DNA of 64,000 nt from Psychroserpens sp. NJDZ02 (GCF_004843725.1 NZ_CP039451.1:2168501-2232500); one strand, 5' to 3'. Shown: positions 34,897-44,963, numbered from the stretch's first letter. Made by a program: numbers and translations. The notes: generated by a model not told the origin, from the sequence alone.

Positions 34897-37245
34897 ATGA
34901 AAAAACAACCACTATTTTCGCTTTTATTAATCGTCTGTTTATTTGTTTCAATTTCTTGTAAAGAAAAAGAGTCTGCTACTAATAGATTGTTAGTTAAAGA
35001 TGTAGCTGAGTTTAATACTGCTGTTAAAAAGGCAAGTCCAGGTGATATTATCACTTTAGCTAATGGTATTTGGAAAGATGCTGAATTGGTTTTTGAAGGT
35101 CACGGAACTACAGAAAAGCCTATTACTTTAACAGTAGAAACTAAAGGAGAGGTGACTCTAGAAGGGGCTTCAAATCTTCAATTGGCAGGAGAACATTTAA
35201 TTGTTAATGGTCTTGTTTTTAAAAATGGGTATACCCCAACAAATGCCGTTATTTCATTTAGAAAAAACAGAGAAGAATTAGCTAATAATACAAGATTAAC
35301 AGAGTGTGTTATTGATAATTTTAATAATCCAGAGCGTCAAGTGCAAGATTATTGGGTCACTATCTACGGAAAAAATAATCGCATAGATCACAATCATATT
35401 TCAGGTAAAAAGAATTTAGGGGTGACTATGATTGTCGGTTTGGATACAAAAGAAAGTGTACAAAACAATCATAAAATTGATCATAATTATTTCGGACCAC
35501 GTCCAACCTACGGAAACAATGGTGGCGAAACATTGCGTATTGGTACCAGTCATACGGCATTAGAAAATTCTAAAACGTTAGTAGAATCTAACTATTTTGA
35601 TAGAACTAACGGAGAACACGAAATTATCTCAAATAAATCGTGTCAAAATACTTTTAAATACAATACCTTTTTTGAATGTACAGGCACCTTAACGATGCGT
35701 CATGGAAATGAAACTTTGGTAGATGGGAATGTGTTTATAGGCAACGGAAAACCAAGTACTGGAGGTGTACGTATCATTAATGAATCACAAACTGTAATTA
35801 ATAATTACCATGTTGGATTAACGGGCTATCGTTTTAGAGGTGCTTTTGTAATGATGAATGGTGTGCCAAATTCGCCACCAAATCGTTACGTACCTGTTAT
35901 AGATTCTAAGCTAAATAATAACACGTTTGTAAATTGTGATCATATTCAATTAGGTGCAGGTAGTGATTCTGAAAGAAGTCAAGCGCCAAGAACGTCAGAG
36001 ATTTCAGGAAATATCTTTTATAATGACACTAAAGACGACACATTTACGGTGTATGATGATATTAGTGGCATTACATTTAAAGATAATCTTTTAGGTACAA
36101 ATGGTAAAACCAGTATTACTAGCGGCTTTGAAAACGCAGAAATAACATTAGTAAAAAACGAACAAGGATTTTTAATACCGACTTCGGATAAAATTAAATC
36201 TAAAGTTACTATAAGTCCAAATGTCGCAACCAAAGAAAATACAGGGACGACTTGGTACTCTAAGGCAGATACAAACATTGCTTTAAATTCTGGTAAAACA
36301 ATAAAAGTTAAAGCGGGTATTAATACACTGTATGAAATTGTTAAGGAGTCTGAAGCTGGCGATATAATAGAATTAGAAGAAGCTGGTATTTATCTAATTA
36401 CTAAAGCAGTTCAGATTAAGCACCCTTTAACTTTTAAAACTTCAGGAACAAAAAAAGCAACGATTTTATTTGAACGTATGATGGCTTTCGAAATTCAGAA
36501 TGGTGGAAGTTTATCTTTAGAGAATGTATCGTTTGATGGTACAAAATCACCGGATTACGCAGGTAATTCAGTGATAAGCACAAGTAAAAATTCTATGTTA
36601 GATAATTACAAATTGTTTATTGATAATTGCGAGTTTAAAGATATGGTGGTTAATCATTCTTTTGATGTCTTACGAGTGTCTAAAGGGACATTTGCAGATA
36701 CAATTAGTATTCAAAATTCTACTTTCAAAAATATATCAGGACATATTGCGGCATTAGACAAGGAAACTGATGACATTGGAGCTTATAATGTAGAATACAT
36801 GTTAATGAAAAACAATACGGTTAACGATATGCAAGGTGCTGCATTACGATTATACAGAGGCGGAAAAGACGAAAGTACATTCGGACCGTTTCTAGAAGTC
36901 GATCATAATGTCTTTAATAATGTAGGTTTTGGTAAGAAAAACAAATACAAAGCAGCAATGTCTTTATATGGTGTGCAAGTAAATGATATCCAGAATAATA
37001 ATTTTAATAATACTAAGGGTTTAAAAATGCACCTAGTTGTTGGAGAGCCCATTGTAAACGTAGTTAATAATAACTATTATAAGTCTGGTGAAATTGAAGT
37101 TACTGGAGACGAGAAATATAATGTAGAAAATCTTTATAGTATTGAGCCTGAGTTTAAGGAAGGAACATTTCAACTATTAGAGGAGTCTTCATTACGAGGG
37201 AAAGGGACAGATAAAAAAGAAATAGGAATTATTGCTAAAAACTAA
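34897..37245 (+). CDS. PL6-family alginate lyase, lipoprotein (second copy)
   Basis: Alginate lyase of 782 residues from ATG 34897; the frame is open from 34840, but that part is the promoter and operator. Lipobox SISC with Cys21. Catalytic beta-helix with NYFGPRPTYGNNGGETLRIG, EHEIISNKS (candidate base Lys247) and LTMRHGNETLVDGNVF (candidate acid Arg268), then a second beta-helix from about 500. Domain order equals that of the 27008 gene, but the sequences differ widely, so the duplication is old and the two may prefer different linkages (guluronate blocks or alternating blocks). It is followed after two bases by the PL17 gene. Confidence 0.9.
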   Translation: MKKQPLFSLLLIVCLFVSISCKEKESATNRLLVKDVAEFNTAVKKASPGDIITLANGIWKDAELVFEGHGTTEKPITLTVETKGEVTLEGASNLQLAGEHLIVNGLVFKNGYTPTNAVISFRKNREELANNTRLTECVIDNFNNPERQVQDYWVTIYGKNNRIDHNHISGKKNLGVTMIVGLDTKESVQNNHKIDHNYFGPRPTYGNNGGETLRIGTSHTALENSKTLVESNYFDRTNGEHEIISNKSCQNTFKYNTFFECTGTLTMRHGNETLVDGNVFIGNGKPSTGGVRIINESQTVINNYHVGLTGYRFRGAFVMMNGVPNSPPNRYVPVIDSKLNNNTFVNCDHIQLGAGSDSERSQAPRTSEISGNIFYNDTKDDTFTVYDDISGITFKDNLLGTNGKTSITSGFENAEITLVKNEQGFLIPTSDKIKSKVTISPNVATKENTGTTWYSKADTNIALNSGKTIKVKAGINTLYEIVKESEAGDIIELEEAGIYLITKAVQIKHPLTFKTSGTKKATILFERMMAFEIQNGGSLSLENVSFDGTKSPDYAGNSVISTSKNSMLDNYKLFIDNCEFKDMVVNHSFDVLRVSKGTFADTISIQNSTFKNISGHIAALDKETDDIGAYNVEYMLMKNNTVNDMQGAALRLYRGGKDESTFGPFLEVDHNVFNNVGFGKKNKYKAAMSLYGVQVNDIQNNNFNNTKGLKMHLVVGEPIVNVVNNNYYKSGEIEVTGDEKYNVENLYSIEPEFKEGTFQLLEESSLRGKGTDKKEIGIIAKN

Positions 37246-37247
37246 TC

Positions 37248-39536
37248 ATGACATTTAATAAAAACTTCATATTAAGATTTGCTTTAGTCGCGATTGTATT
37301 GACTGCGTTTTCTTGTAAAAAAGAAAATGCAGCGCATACAAATAGTAAAGCGGAAACGGCGACAACAATAAAAACAACAATGCATCCTAATTTGATTTTA
37401 ACTGCTCGAGGCGTTAAAGATATTAGAGCGCAATTAGGGAGTATTCCTATTTTTGATACAACCCTAAAAACGGTGCAAGAAGAAATAGATGCCGAGATTG
37501 CATTAGGTATTGAGACACCGATTCCATTAGATTATTCTGGAGGTTATACGCATGTACGTCATAAACGTAATATGGTTGTATTGCAAAAAGCGGGTGTGTT
37601 ATATCAAATTTTGGATGACGAAAAATATGCTAAGTATGTAAAGGATATGTTGATGCAATATGAGGCTATGTATAAAACATTACCACTGCATCCAAAAACT
37701 AGATCGTATGCAAGAGGTAAATTGTTTTGGCAGTGTTTAAACGATGCTAATTGGTTAGTGTACGTGAGTCAAGCTTATGATTGTGTTTATAATTATTTGT
37801 CCGAAGAAGAGCGTACTAAGCTAGAGACAAATTTGTTTAAGCCATTTGCAGATCATATTTCTGTAGATAGTCCACAGTTTTACCAAAGAGTGCATAACCA
37901 TAGTACTTGGGGTAATGCAGCAGTAGGTATGATTGGTTTGGTGATGGACGATCAAGAATTAATTGATCGTGCTCTGTACGGTATTAAAGATTTAAAATTA
38001 GATACTGAAGAAAAAGATGATGATGGCGGGTTTTTAAATAAAGATGGTAAAGCTGGTTTTTTAGCGAATATCGAAGAGCCATTTTCTCCAGATGGTTATT
38101 ATAATGAAGGGCCATATTATCAACGCTATGCAATGTATCCGTTTTTAGTTTTTGCTGAAGGATTACATAATGTTAAACCAGAATTAAAGATTTTTGAGTA
38201 TAAAAATGGGGTGTTATTAAAATCCATTAATGCGCTTTTGAACTTATCAGATGCAGATGGTGATTTTTTTCCGCTTAATGATGGTCAAAAAGGAATGTCT
38301 TACTATAATGATGCTTTAGTTACAGCAGTAGATATTTCATATCATTTTGGAAATCAGGATGCAGGATTATTAAGTGTAGCAGAGAAACAGGACAAAGTGT
38401 TATTGGACGACTCGGGGTTAGCAGTAGCGCTCGGGATTAAAAATGGCGAAACAATACCGTTTGATAAAAAATCGATTAATTTATCTGATGGGCCAAATGG
38501 AACACAAGGTGGTGTTGGTATTTTGAGAAATGAACCATTAGAGCTTGTTTTTAAATATGCAGCTCAAGGATCTAGCCATGGTCATTATGATAAGTTGTCA
38601 TATTCTTTATATGAAAATGGAGAAGAAGTTATTCAAGATTATGGTTTAGCACGTTTTGTAAATATTGAACAAAAAGGAGGCGGAAACTATCTAAAGGAAA
38701 ACAAGACCTGGGCAAAACAAACGATAGCTCATAATACAGTAACGCAAAATGAAGCGTCTCATTTTAACGGTAAATACGAAATAGGAAGTAAACACCATTC
38801 CGTATTACACTATTTTTCTTCAGACCATGCAGGTGTGCAAGTCGTAAGTGCAAAAGAAGTAAATGCTTATCCTGGGACAGAAATGCTTCGTACTATGGCG
38901 ATTATCAAAGATCCAGATTTCGAAAAACCATATGTGTTGGATATTATGAAAATTATATCCAATAAAGTCAATCAATATGATTTCCCATATTACTTTTTTG
39001 GTCAAGTATTAGCTGCAAATTTTGAATACAAAACACCAGAAACGTTGAAACCATTAGGAAGTAAAAATGGGTATCAACACTTATATGTGGAGGCGACTGC
39101 CAAAGCTTCGGACGTTAATAGTAAATTTTCGTGGTTAAATAATCGTAAGTTTTATACCTTAACCACGGTGACTAATGCTGAGGATGATTTGATGTTTACT
39201 AGAATAGGAGCAAACGATCCTGAGTTTAATTTACGTCGGGACCCTGCATTGTTATTAAGACGAAAAAACACTAAGAACACACTTTTTGTGTCTACTATAG
39301 AAGCACATGGTAGTTATAGTCCTGTTTCAGAATCTGCTGTAAATTCAAATAGTAATATAAAAGAATTGAAAGTTGTTTTAGATACTGAAGAATATACCGC
39401 AATTGCAATAACTGATATAAACAGTGTTACTAAACTTTTTATAACAGCAAATAAAAAGGCTTCAGAAGAAGCAAAGCATACTTTAAAAATCAATGGTGTT
39501 GAATACCAATGGAGTGGTGCTTATTACTTTGAATAA
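37248..39536 (+). CDS. PL17-family oligoalginate lyase, lipoprotein
   Basis: Exolytic lyase that turns alginate oligomers into unsaturated monomer, which opens to DEH. Lipobox FSC with Cys23. The alpha/alpha toroid covers about 45-390 and a heparinase II/III-type beta domain the rest of 762 residues. Active-site segments of the Alg17C type are QRVHNHSTWGNAAVGM (Asn217-His218), SPDGYYNEGPYYQRYAMYPF (Tyr near 284-291) and QGSSHGHYDKLSYSL (His445/His447). A probable periplasmic location fits the tethered lipoprotein. It sits between PL6 and KdgF, starting two bases after PL6 stops. Confidence 0.92.
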   Translation: MTFNKNFILRFALVAIVLTAFSCKKENAAHTNSKAETATTIKTTMHPNLILTARGVKDIRAQLGSIPIFDTTLKTVQEEIDAEIALGIETPIPLDYSGGYTHVRHKRNMVVLQKAGVLYQILDDEKYAKYVKDMLMQYEAMYKTLPLHPKTRSYARGKLFWQCLNDANWLVYVSQAYDCVYNYLSEEERTKLETNLFKPFADHISVDSPQFYQRVHNHSTWGNAAVGMIGLVMDDQELIDRALYGIKDLKLDTEEKDDDGGFLNKDGKAGFLANIEEPFSPDGYYNEGPYYQRYAMYPFLVFAEGLHNVKPELKIFEYKNGVLLKSINALLNLSDADGDFFPLNDGQKGMSYYNDALVTAVDISYHFGNQDAGLLSVAEKQDKVLLDDSGLAVALGIKNGETIPFDKKSINLSDGPNGTQGGVGILRNEPLELVFKYAAQGSSHGHYDKLSYSLYENGEEVIQDYGLARFVNIEQKGGGNYLKENKTWAKQTIAHNTVTQNEASHFNGKYEIGSKHHSVLHYFSSDHAGVQVVSAKEVNAYPGTEMLRTMAIIKDPDFEKPYVLDIMKIISNKVNQYDFPYYFFGQVLAANFEYKTPETLKPLGSKNGYQHLYVEATAKASDVNSKFSWLNNRKFYTLTTVTNAEDDLMFTRIGANDPEFNLRRDPALLLRRKNTKNTLFVSTIEAHGSYSPVSESAVNSNSNIKELKVVLDTEEYTAIAITDINSVTKLFITANKKASEEAKHTLKINGVEYQWSGAYYFE

Positions 39537-39560
39537 ATTAATCCTTAAATAAATAAAAAA

Positions 39561-39935
39561 ATGAATCGATCTAGTGAAAAATACGTCATTACAAAAGACA
39601 TGGAATGGGAAGTGCTTGGTGGTGGTGTGTCAAGAAAATTTTTAGGTTATGATAATCAAATTATGATGGTCAGAGTAAAATTTGACGAGGGCGCATTAGG
39701 TGCTCCGCATCAACATTTTCATACGCAAGCGACTTACTGTGTTTCGGGTAAATTTGAATTTGAAATTGATGGCGTAAAACAAATTGTAGAAGCGGGAGAT
39801 GGTGTATATATTGAGCCTAATTTATTGCACAGTGCTGTATGTTTAGAAGAAGGTGAGTTAATAGATACATTCAGTCCTGTAAGAGAAGATTTTTTAAGCG
39901 GAGCTGAGGTCTCTTATTTTGGAGATAAGAAGTAA
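39561..39935 (+). CDS. kdgF: KdgF-type cupin (unsaturated uronate ring-opening enzyme)
   Basis: Single-domain cupin of 124 residues. KdgF speeds the conversion of 4,5-unsaturated uronate monomers released by lyases into the open-chain keto form (DEH). The metal-binding pattern is visible as GAPHQHFHTQATY (His50, His52 and Gln56) and the later His90 in EPNLLHSAV. The ending TFSPVREDFLSG is typical of the KdgF group. There is no signal peptide, so it acts in the cytoplasm, or at least not as an exported protein. It is the last gene of unit 2, 24 bp after the PL17 gene. Confidence 0.88.
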   Translation: MNRSSEKYVITKDMEWEVLGGGVSRKFLGYDNQIMMVRVKFDEGALGAPHQHFHTQATYCVSGKFEFEIDGVKQIVEAGDGVYIEPNLLHSAVCLEEGELIDTFSPVREDFLSGAEVSYFGDKK

Positions 39936-40176
39936 AGTGAATTGACTGACTAGTGAGAAACGTTAAAATCGGTTTTATTTGACTCATAAGTTGAGTGAAA
40001 ATCCAAACTATTTTGCCAAAGAAAGCAATTAGTGTCAAGTAATAATTTTGATAAATTTGTTTAATCTTGTATATGAAGACTTTATAGAATAGTAATGAAA
40101 CACTTATTTTCTGTGTGATTCTTTACTATTTTAACTTAAACATGTGGTTTTTTAACATAGAAAAATCACGAAAACG

Positions 40177-40227
40177 TTGTAATTAACAAATATTTATATA
40201 TATTTGGTAAACCAATCTGGTAAACCA
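40177..40227 (+). promoter_or_regulatory. Promoter and tandem TGGTAAACCA operator of susCD (alginate unit 3)
   Basis: TTG (40177-40179), exactly 19 bp, then TATATTTG (40199-40206): a perfect Bacteroidetes promoter. The operator copies are at 40205-40214 and 40218-40227 (spacer ATC, 13-bp repeat), so the first copy overlaps the end of the -7 element. The susC ATG is about 200 nt downstream of the expected start site. Confidence 0.8.
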
Positions 40228-40256
40228 ATTATGTTTATTGGGTTAAAACCATAAAA

Positions 40257-40361
40257 AAAGGACAGATTAAAAAATCTATCCTTTAAAAAAAAACACTTCT
40301 TTGACGGGAAGTAATTATGTTAAAAACATAACATTACAAAAGTAACAAACAAATTGTTACT
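40257..40361 (+). other. Structured 5' leader of susC (run of hairpins)
   Basis: Successive inverted repeats: 40257-40284 (12-bp stem with one mismatch), 40295-40312 (5 bp), 40315-40331 (TTATGTT/AACATAA) and 40341-40361 (AGTAACAA/TTGTTACT). None is followed by a T run. They lie between the promoter and the susC ATG and could affect mRNA stability or translation. Confidence 0.5.
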
Positions 40362-40421
40362 CGCCTAACGTTTGTGTTTTTAGTGAAACTAAATTAATTA
40401 ACTAAAACTTAAAAATTAATT

Positions 40422-43400
40422 ATGAATTTAAAAGCTAAATCAGCACTATTTGCAATGCTCTTCATGTGTATTGCTGCTTTTGCTCAAGACGGTGTGACGA
40501 TTAAGGGAACAGTGGTTGATGTCGAGTACAGTATGCCATTGCCCAACGTTAATGTTATTGTTGTAGGAACGACTAATGGTGCAAGTACAGATTTTGATGG
40601 TCAATATCAAATAAAAGTGAAGTCTGGAGATGTTTTACAATTCTCATATATAGGGTACACGGCTCAAACAGTTGTAGTTGGTGATCAAAAGACAATTGAT
40701 GTATCCTTAAGTGTGGATGCTAATACTTTAGAAGAAGTTGTTGTTGTTGGATATGGTACACGAAAAAAATCACATCTTACAGGAGCAGTATCTAGCCTTG
40801 GTGGAGATGATGTTGCAGGTGTTCAGGCTACGCGAGTTGATGAAGCTTTAGCGGGTAAACTACCGGGGGTTTTAATTCAAAACCAAAATGGATCACCTGG
40901 TGCGGATCCTAAAATTCAAATTAGAGCGGCATCATCTATTTCTGGTAATTCTAGCCCGTTAATAGTTGTTGATGGTTTTCCTATTTCAGGTAGTTTAGCT
41001 ACTGTTAATCCAAATGATATTGAAAGTTTAGAGGTTTTAAAGGATGCGGCTTCTGCTGCTATTTATGGTTCTAGAGGTGCAAATGGTGTTATATTAATTA
41101 CAACCAAAAAAGGAAAGTCAGGTAAAGCGACTTTTAGTTATAATACTTACACAAGTACATCTAGTAAATACAGAAAAAATATTCTTAAGTCTGGTACAGA
41201 ATGGGCAGCTCACGCAAGAGAGGAAATTGCTGCAGGTAATTGGGCAGGTACGGTAGATACTGTTGATCCTGATTTTTTAGAGTATAGGCTAAGTGCTTAT
41301 GAAGATTCTCCAGGTTCAATTAGTCCAGAAGATTGGTTGTTTCGTGATGGTAATTCTATGAGTCATGATTTTAATATGAGTGGCGGGTCTGATGATGTAA
41401 GCTTTTTTGCTTCAATTGGGTATCAGAAAGTAGAAGGTGTTGTTATTACAGAAGGTTATGAGCGGTTAAATGCACGTTTAAATATTGATGCTAAGTTAGG
41501 AGATAAATTTAAGACAGGAGTAAGTTTTAATGGGTTTACATCTGATAGAGATATTTTAGGGCATGATATGAGGGATTTATTAAGGTCAACACCTGTAACA
41601 CCTATTTATCATACAGCAGAGTCTATTGCATTCGTGCAACAATTAGATTCACAAGCACAAGCTTTAGGTTTAGAAGCTTTTGATGATGGATATAGAGGGT
41701 CTGGTTACGAGGCAAATAGTATTTATACTTTGGAGCCAGGTATGGCGGCTCAAGATTGGCATTATGGAAGAAATAATAATGGTATTGGTGGTTCTGGTGA
41801 TGCTGGTCCTGCAGCAAAGCTTGATAATACAGAACGTTGGGAAAAAACATTTTTCGGGAATGTAAGTTCTTATTTACAATATAGTATTGTCGACGGTCTT
41901 GATTTAAAAACTGTTTTAGGTGGAGATCTTAAGGATACACAGTATTATGAGCATAGATTAATTGGTTATGATTCTAGAGCTAGGACGGCTCAAACATATA
42001 TGGATCAGACGGATTTAAAGGTGTCATCAGTGTTAAGTGAAACAACTTTAAGTTTTGCTAAAGAGTATGGTAAACATGACATTTCAGCAGTTGCGGGAAT
42101 AGAATTTCAAACAACAAAATATCAAGGGACAGCATTAGATGGTGTAAATGTACCTGATGGAGATGTGTTAAATTATAACTTATTTGATCCTGCGGATATA
42201 ACTGTAACAGAAAGAGATGAAACAAGAGCAAGAGAGAGTGTGTTTGGTAGAGTAAGTTATGCTTATGATGATCGTTACTTAGTATCTGCATCTGTAAGAA
42301 GGGATGGAGATTCTCGTTTTGGAGCGAATAAACAATATGCTACTTTTCCAGCATTTTCATTAGGATGGAATGTCCACAAAGAATCGTTTTTAGAAGAAAG
42401 TGAAACATTGAGTAAATTAAAATTAAGAATGAGTTATGGGTCTTTAGGAACGACTTCTTTTTTAGGATCTTATGATGCATTGAGTTTGTTGGATCCTTCA
42501 GCAACATTTTTTGGAACAGGTTTTTTAATACCTGATAATGTTGCAAATTTAGATTTGACTTGGCAAACTAATACTGAAACTAACTATGGTGTAGATTTCG
42601 GAGTTTTAAATAATCGTTTTACAATTGGTGTAGATTACTATACTTCAGATATTGAAGATATCCTTATTAATCAAAGTGTTTCGGAAGTGTTAGGGACGTC
42701 TTCTATTGTTCTTAATTCAGGTGATGTAAGAAGTTCTGGTTGGGAATTTGAATTAAATGCAAGAGTCATAAGTAATGATAATTTTAGTTGGAGTTTTGGA
42801 GCTAATTTATCTACTGTTGAAACAGAAATCACAGATTTAGGAGGACTTTCAGAATTACCTCAAACAATTTATGGAGTAAGTGGAAGAGGACCTGTATATA
42901 GAAACTATGTAGGAGGAGGAATTGGTGAGATGTGGGGATTAGAAACTATTGGTGAGGTTGAAATGACTTATTTGGCTGATGGTTCAAGAAGTCCAAATAA
43001 CCAATCTGGAGAATCTTATGTTGTAGATCAAAATGGAGATGGTGTAATTGATAACACTAGAACTGTTGAAGATGGGGGAGATTTAGTGAAAATTGGACAA
43101 AACACACCAGATTTTTATTGGGGTATGTCTCATAATTTCACCTATAAGGATTTTGATATGTCTTTACAGATTCAAGGTTCTCATGGAGCGGATGTTTATA
43201 ATGTAGATCCTTTATACTATGGTTCACAATGGGGAGGAAGATTAGTTGATAGCTTTGACGCTAATAATGACGGTATTGCTGATCATAATGGTGAGTTTTA
43301 CACACCAAACAGAAATCAAACAGATGCAAGTTTACAAGATGCTTCTTTTGTAGCATTAAAAAACTTAACTATTGGATATACACTTCAACAAGATGTTGTT

Positions 43401-43604
43401 GATAAAATAGGGTTAAGTTCTATTAGAGCTTATGTAGCGGCAACTAATTTATTGTATTTATGGGCGGATGATTATACTTCTTATAATCCTGAAGGAGTTA
43501 GTACTTCTGGTGGTGATTATTTAGGACCAACGACATACGGAACACAATTTGGAGCTAGTCCAATTGTTAGAAGTTTTACAGTAGGATTAAATGTTAATTT
43601 TTAA
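40422..43604 (+). CDS. SusC-type TonB-dependent outer-membrane receptor
   Basis: Oligosaccharide importer of 1060 residues, here presumably for alginate oligomers. Signal peptide MNLKAKSALFAMLFMCIAAFAQ, carboxypeptidase-D regulatory-like domain at about 25-98 (IKGTVVD through DVSLSVD), the SusC hallmark LEEVVVVGYGTRKK at 103-116, plug domain at about 117-230 with LAGKLPGVLI and SIYG-type SAAIYGSRGANGVILITTKKG, then a 22-strand barrel ending PIVRSFTVGLNVNF. It works with the SusD lipoprotein that begins 12 bp downstream and with TonB-ExbBD encoded elsewhere. Control by the operator upstream is inferred. Confidence 0.95.
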   Translation: MNLKAKSALFAMLFMCIAAFAQDGVTIKGTVVDVEYSMPLPNVNVIVVGTTNGASTDFDGQYQIKVKSGDVLQFSYIGYTAQTVVVGDQKTIDVSLSVDANTLEEVVVVGYGTRKKSHLTGAVSSLGGDDVAGVQATRVDEALAGKLPGVLIQNQNGSPGADPKIQIRAASSISGNSSPLIVVDGFPISGSLATVNPNDIESLEVLKDAASAAIYGSRGANGVILITTKKGKSGKATFSYNTYTSTSSKYRKNILKSGTEWAAHAREEIAAGNWAGTVDTVDPDFLEYRLSAYEDSPGSISPEDWLFRDGNSMSHDFNMSGGSDDVSFFASIGYQKVEGVVITEGYERLNARLNIDAKLGDKFKTGVSFNGFTSDRDILGHDMRDLLRSTPVTPIYHTAESIAFVQQLDSQAQALGLEAFDDGYRGSGYEANSIYTLEPGMAAQDWHYGRNNNGIGGSGDAGPAAKLDNTERWEKTFFGNVSSYLQYSIVDGLDLKTVLGGDLKDTQYYEHRLIGYDSRARTAQTYMDQTDLKVSSVLSETTLSFAKEYGKHDISAVAGIEFQTTKYQGTALDGVNVPDGDVLNYNLFDPADITVTERDETRARESVFGRVSYAYDDRYLVSASVRRDGDSRFGANKQYATFPAFSLGWNVHKESFLEESETLSKLKLRMSYGSLGTTSFLGSYDALSLLDPSATFFGTGFLIPDNVANLDLTWQTNTETNYGVDFGVLNNRFTIGVDYYTSDIEDILINQSVSEVLGTSSIVLNSGDVRSSGWEFELNARVISNDNFSWSFGANLSTVETEITDLGGLSELPQTIYGVSGRGPVYRNYVGGGIGEMWGLETIGEVEMTYLADGSRSPNNQSGESYVVDQNGDGVIDNTRTVEDGGDLVKIGQNTPDFYWGMSHNFTYKDFDMSLQIQGSHGADVYNVDPLYYGSQWGGRLVDSFDANNDGIADHNGEFYTPNRNQTDASLQDASFVALKNLTIGYTLQQDVVDKIGLSSIRAYVAATNLLYLWADDYTSYNPEGVSTSGGDYLGPTTYGTQFGASPIVRSFTVGLNVNF

Positions 43605-43616
43605 AAAAAAAATAAA

Positions 43617-44954
43617 ATGAAAAAAATATCTATATTACTAGGATCATTGCTTTTCATAACATCATGTTCGACGGATTTAGAACAATCTCCGTCTAATATT
43701 GCTAATTCAGATTCTTTATCAGATTTTGAAGGTGTTTTGAATGCTGCATATTATTATCAATTAGGTGCTGTAACACCAATTGCTGTTATGGGAGAGTTTA
43801 GATCGGATAATGCGGTAATGGACGAATCTCCATATACAGAATTTGATGAATATGATAATGGATTAACGGCTATGGAAGATCAGTTTTTTGGGCCGTTTTA
43901 TACCGCTATTTATAAATCAATATTGAGTGCTAATAATGTAATAGAAAATTCTTCTAATGATGTTCAAGTTGGTGAGGCTAAATTCTTGAGAGCTTTATCT
44001 TATTTTAAATTAGTCCAAGTTTTTGGAGATGTTACTGTTAATTTATTGGCAGCGCCAAGTTTAACTGATACATCTGTTTTGGTAAGACGACCTGCGGCAG
44101 AGGTATACAATAATGTTATTATTCCTGATTTAAATAGCGCTATGGCCTTGTTAGGCACAACTAGTGCTAATGGAAGAGCTTCTAGTTATGCGGCTCAGAG
44201 TTTATTAGGTAAGGTGTATGTGGCAATGGGCGATTTTATTAATGCTGAGCCGCATTTAGCGGCTGTTGTCAATGGAGCATCAGCAGCAGGAGTAAGTTTG
44301 AAAACTAATTTCGACGAAATTTTTGGAGCTCAAAATGAAGTAGAAAACTCTGAAATTATTTTTTCTACTCAAATAACAGGATCTGTTACAGATGAGTATT
44401 CATTTGGTTCGGATTTTTGGAATTGGTTTGTAGGAGATGATTCAAAAGCTGATTTACCAGTTGACCCTGATTTAGTAGCAGCATTTGATGCTAGTGATGC
44501 TAATGGTGGTGGTACCGATTTAAGAAGGGCTGTGACGCTTAGTGCAGATGGTTTAACTGCTGTAAAATTTCCTAAAGAAGGAGGCTTAGGTCCAGAGCAT
44601 GATTGGATAGAATTGAGATTGGCAGATTTAATTTTATTATATGCTGAAACATTGAATGAAAATGCGTCTCCTGCTTCTACCGTACTTCCTTTATTGGATG
44701 ATATAAGAACTAGAGCTGGTTTAAATAGCTTAACAGGAACAATCAGTTCTCAGGCTGATGTTAGGCAAGCTATTGCAGATGAAAGAAGATTAGAATTAGC
44801 ATTTGAAGGACATAGATGGTTTGATTTAGTTAGAACAAATACCGTGGATTCAGAAATGGGAGTTACCGTTAATAGTAATTATTATTTATTCCCTGTTCCT
44901 GTATCAGAAATATTAGCTACGGATGGTGTGATTACTCAAAATGCGGGTTATTAA
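43617..44954 (+). CDS. SusD/RagB-type glycan-binding lipoprotein
   Basis: Surface lipoprotein of 445 residues that caps the SusC barrel and binds the oligosaccharide. Lipobox FITSC with Cys17, then the N-terminal SusD segment QSPSNIANSDSLSDFEGVLNAAYY, TPR-like helices with GEAKFLRALSYFKLVQVFGDV, and the C-terminal RagB region with WIELRLADLILLYAETLNE and ADERRLELAFEGHRWFDLVRTN. Slightly shorter than Bacteroides SusD, as is common in flavobacterial alginate loci. It ends unit 3; a long inverted repeat follows. Confidence 0.94.
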   Translation: MKKISILLGSLLFITSCSTDLEQSPSNIANSDSLSDFEGVLNAAYYYQLGAVTPIAVMGEFRSDNAVMDESPYTEFDEYDNGLTAMEDQFFGPFYTAIYKSILSANNVIENSSNDVQVGEAKFLRALSYFKLVQVFGDVTVNLLAAPSLTDTSVLVRRPAAEVYNNVIIPDLNSAMALLGTTSANGRASSYAAQSLLGKVYVAMGDFINAEPHLAAVVNGASAAGVSLKTNFDEIFGAQNEVENSEIIFSTQITGSVTDEYSFGSDFWNWFVGDDSKADLPVDPDLVAAFDASDANGGGTDLRRAVTLSADGLTAVKFPKEGGLGPEHDWIELRLADLILLYAETLNENASPASTVLPLLDDIRTRAGLNSLTGTISSQADVRQAIADERRLELAFEGHRWFDLVRTNTVDSEMGVTVNSNYYLFPVPVSEILATDGVITQNAGY

Positions 44955-44963
44955 TACTTAGTG

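Larger units (their letters stand above)
39936..40421. other. Intergenic region between kdgF and susC
   Basis: 486 bp with no gene. The first about 240 bp show nothing beyond a weak hairpin near 39980. Then come the susC promoter and tandem operator (40177-40227) and a leader of about 200 nt with a row of hairpins (40257-40361). A strong AT-rich stretch directly precedes the ATG. Confidence 0.8.
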
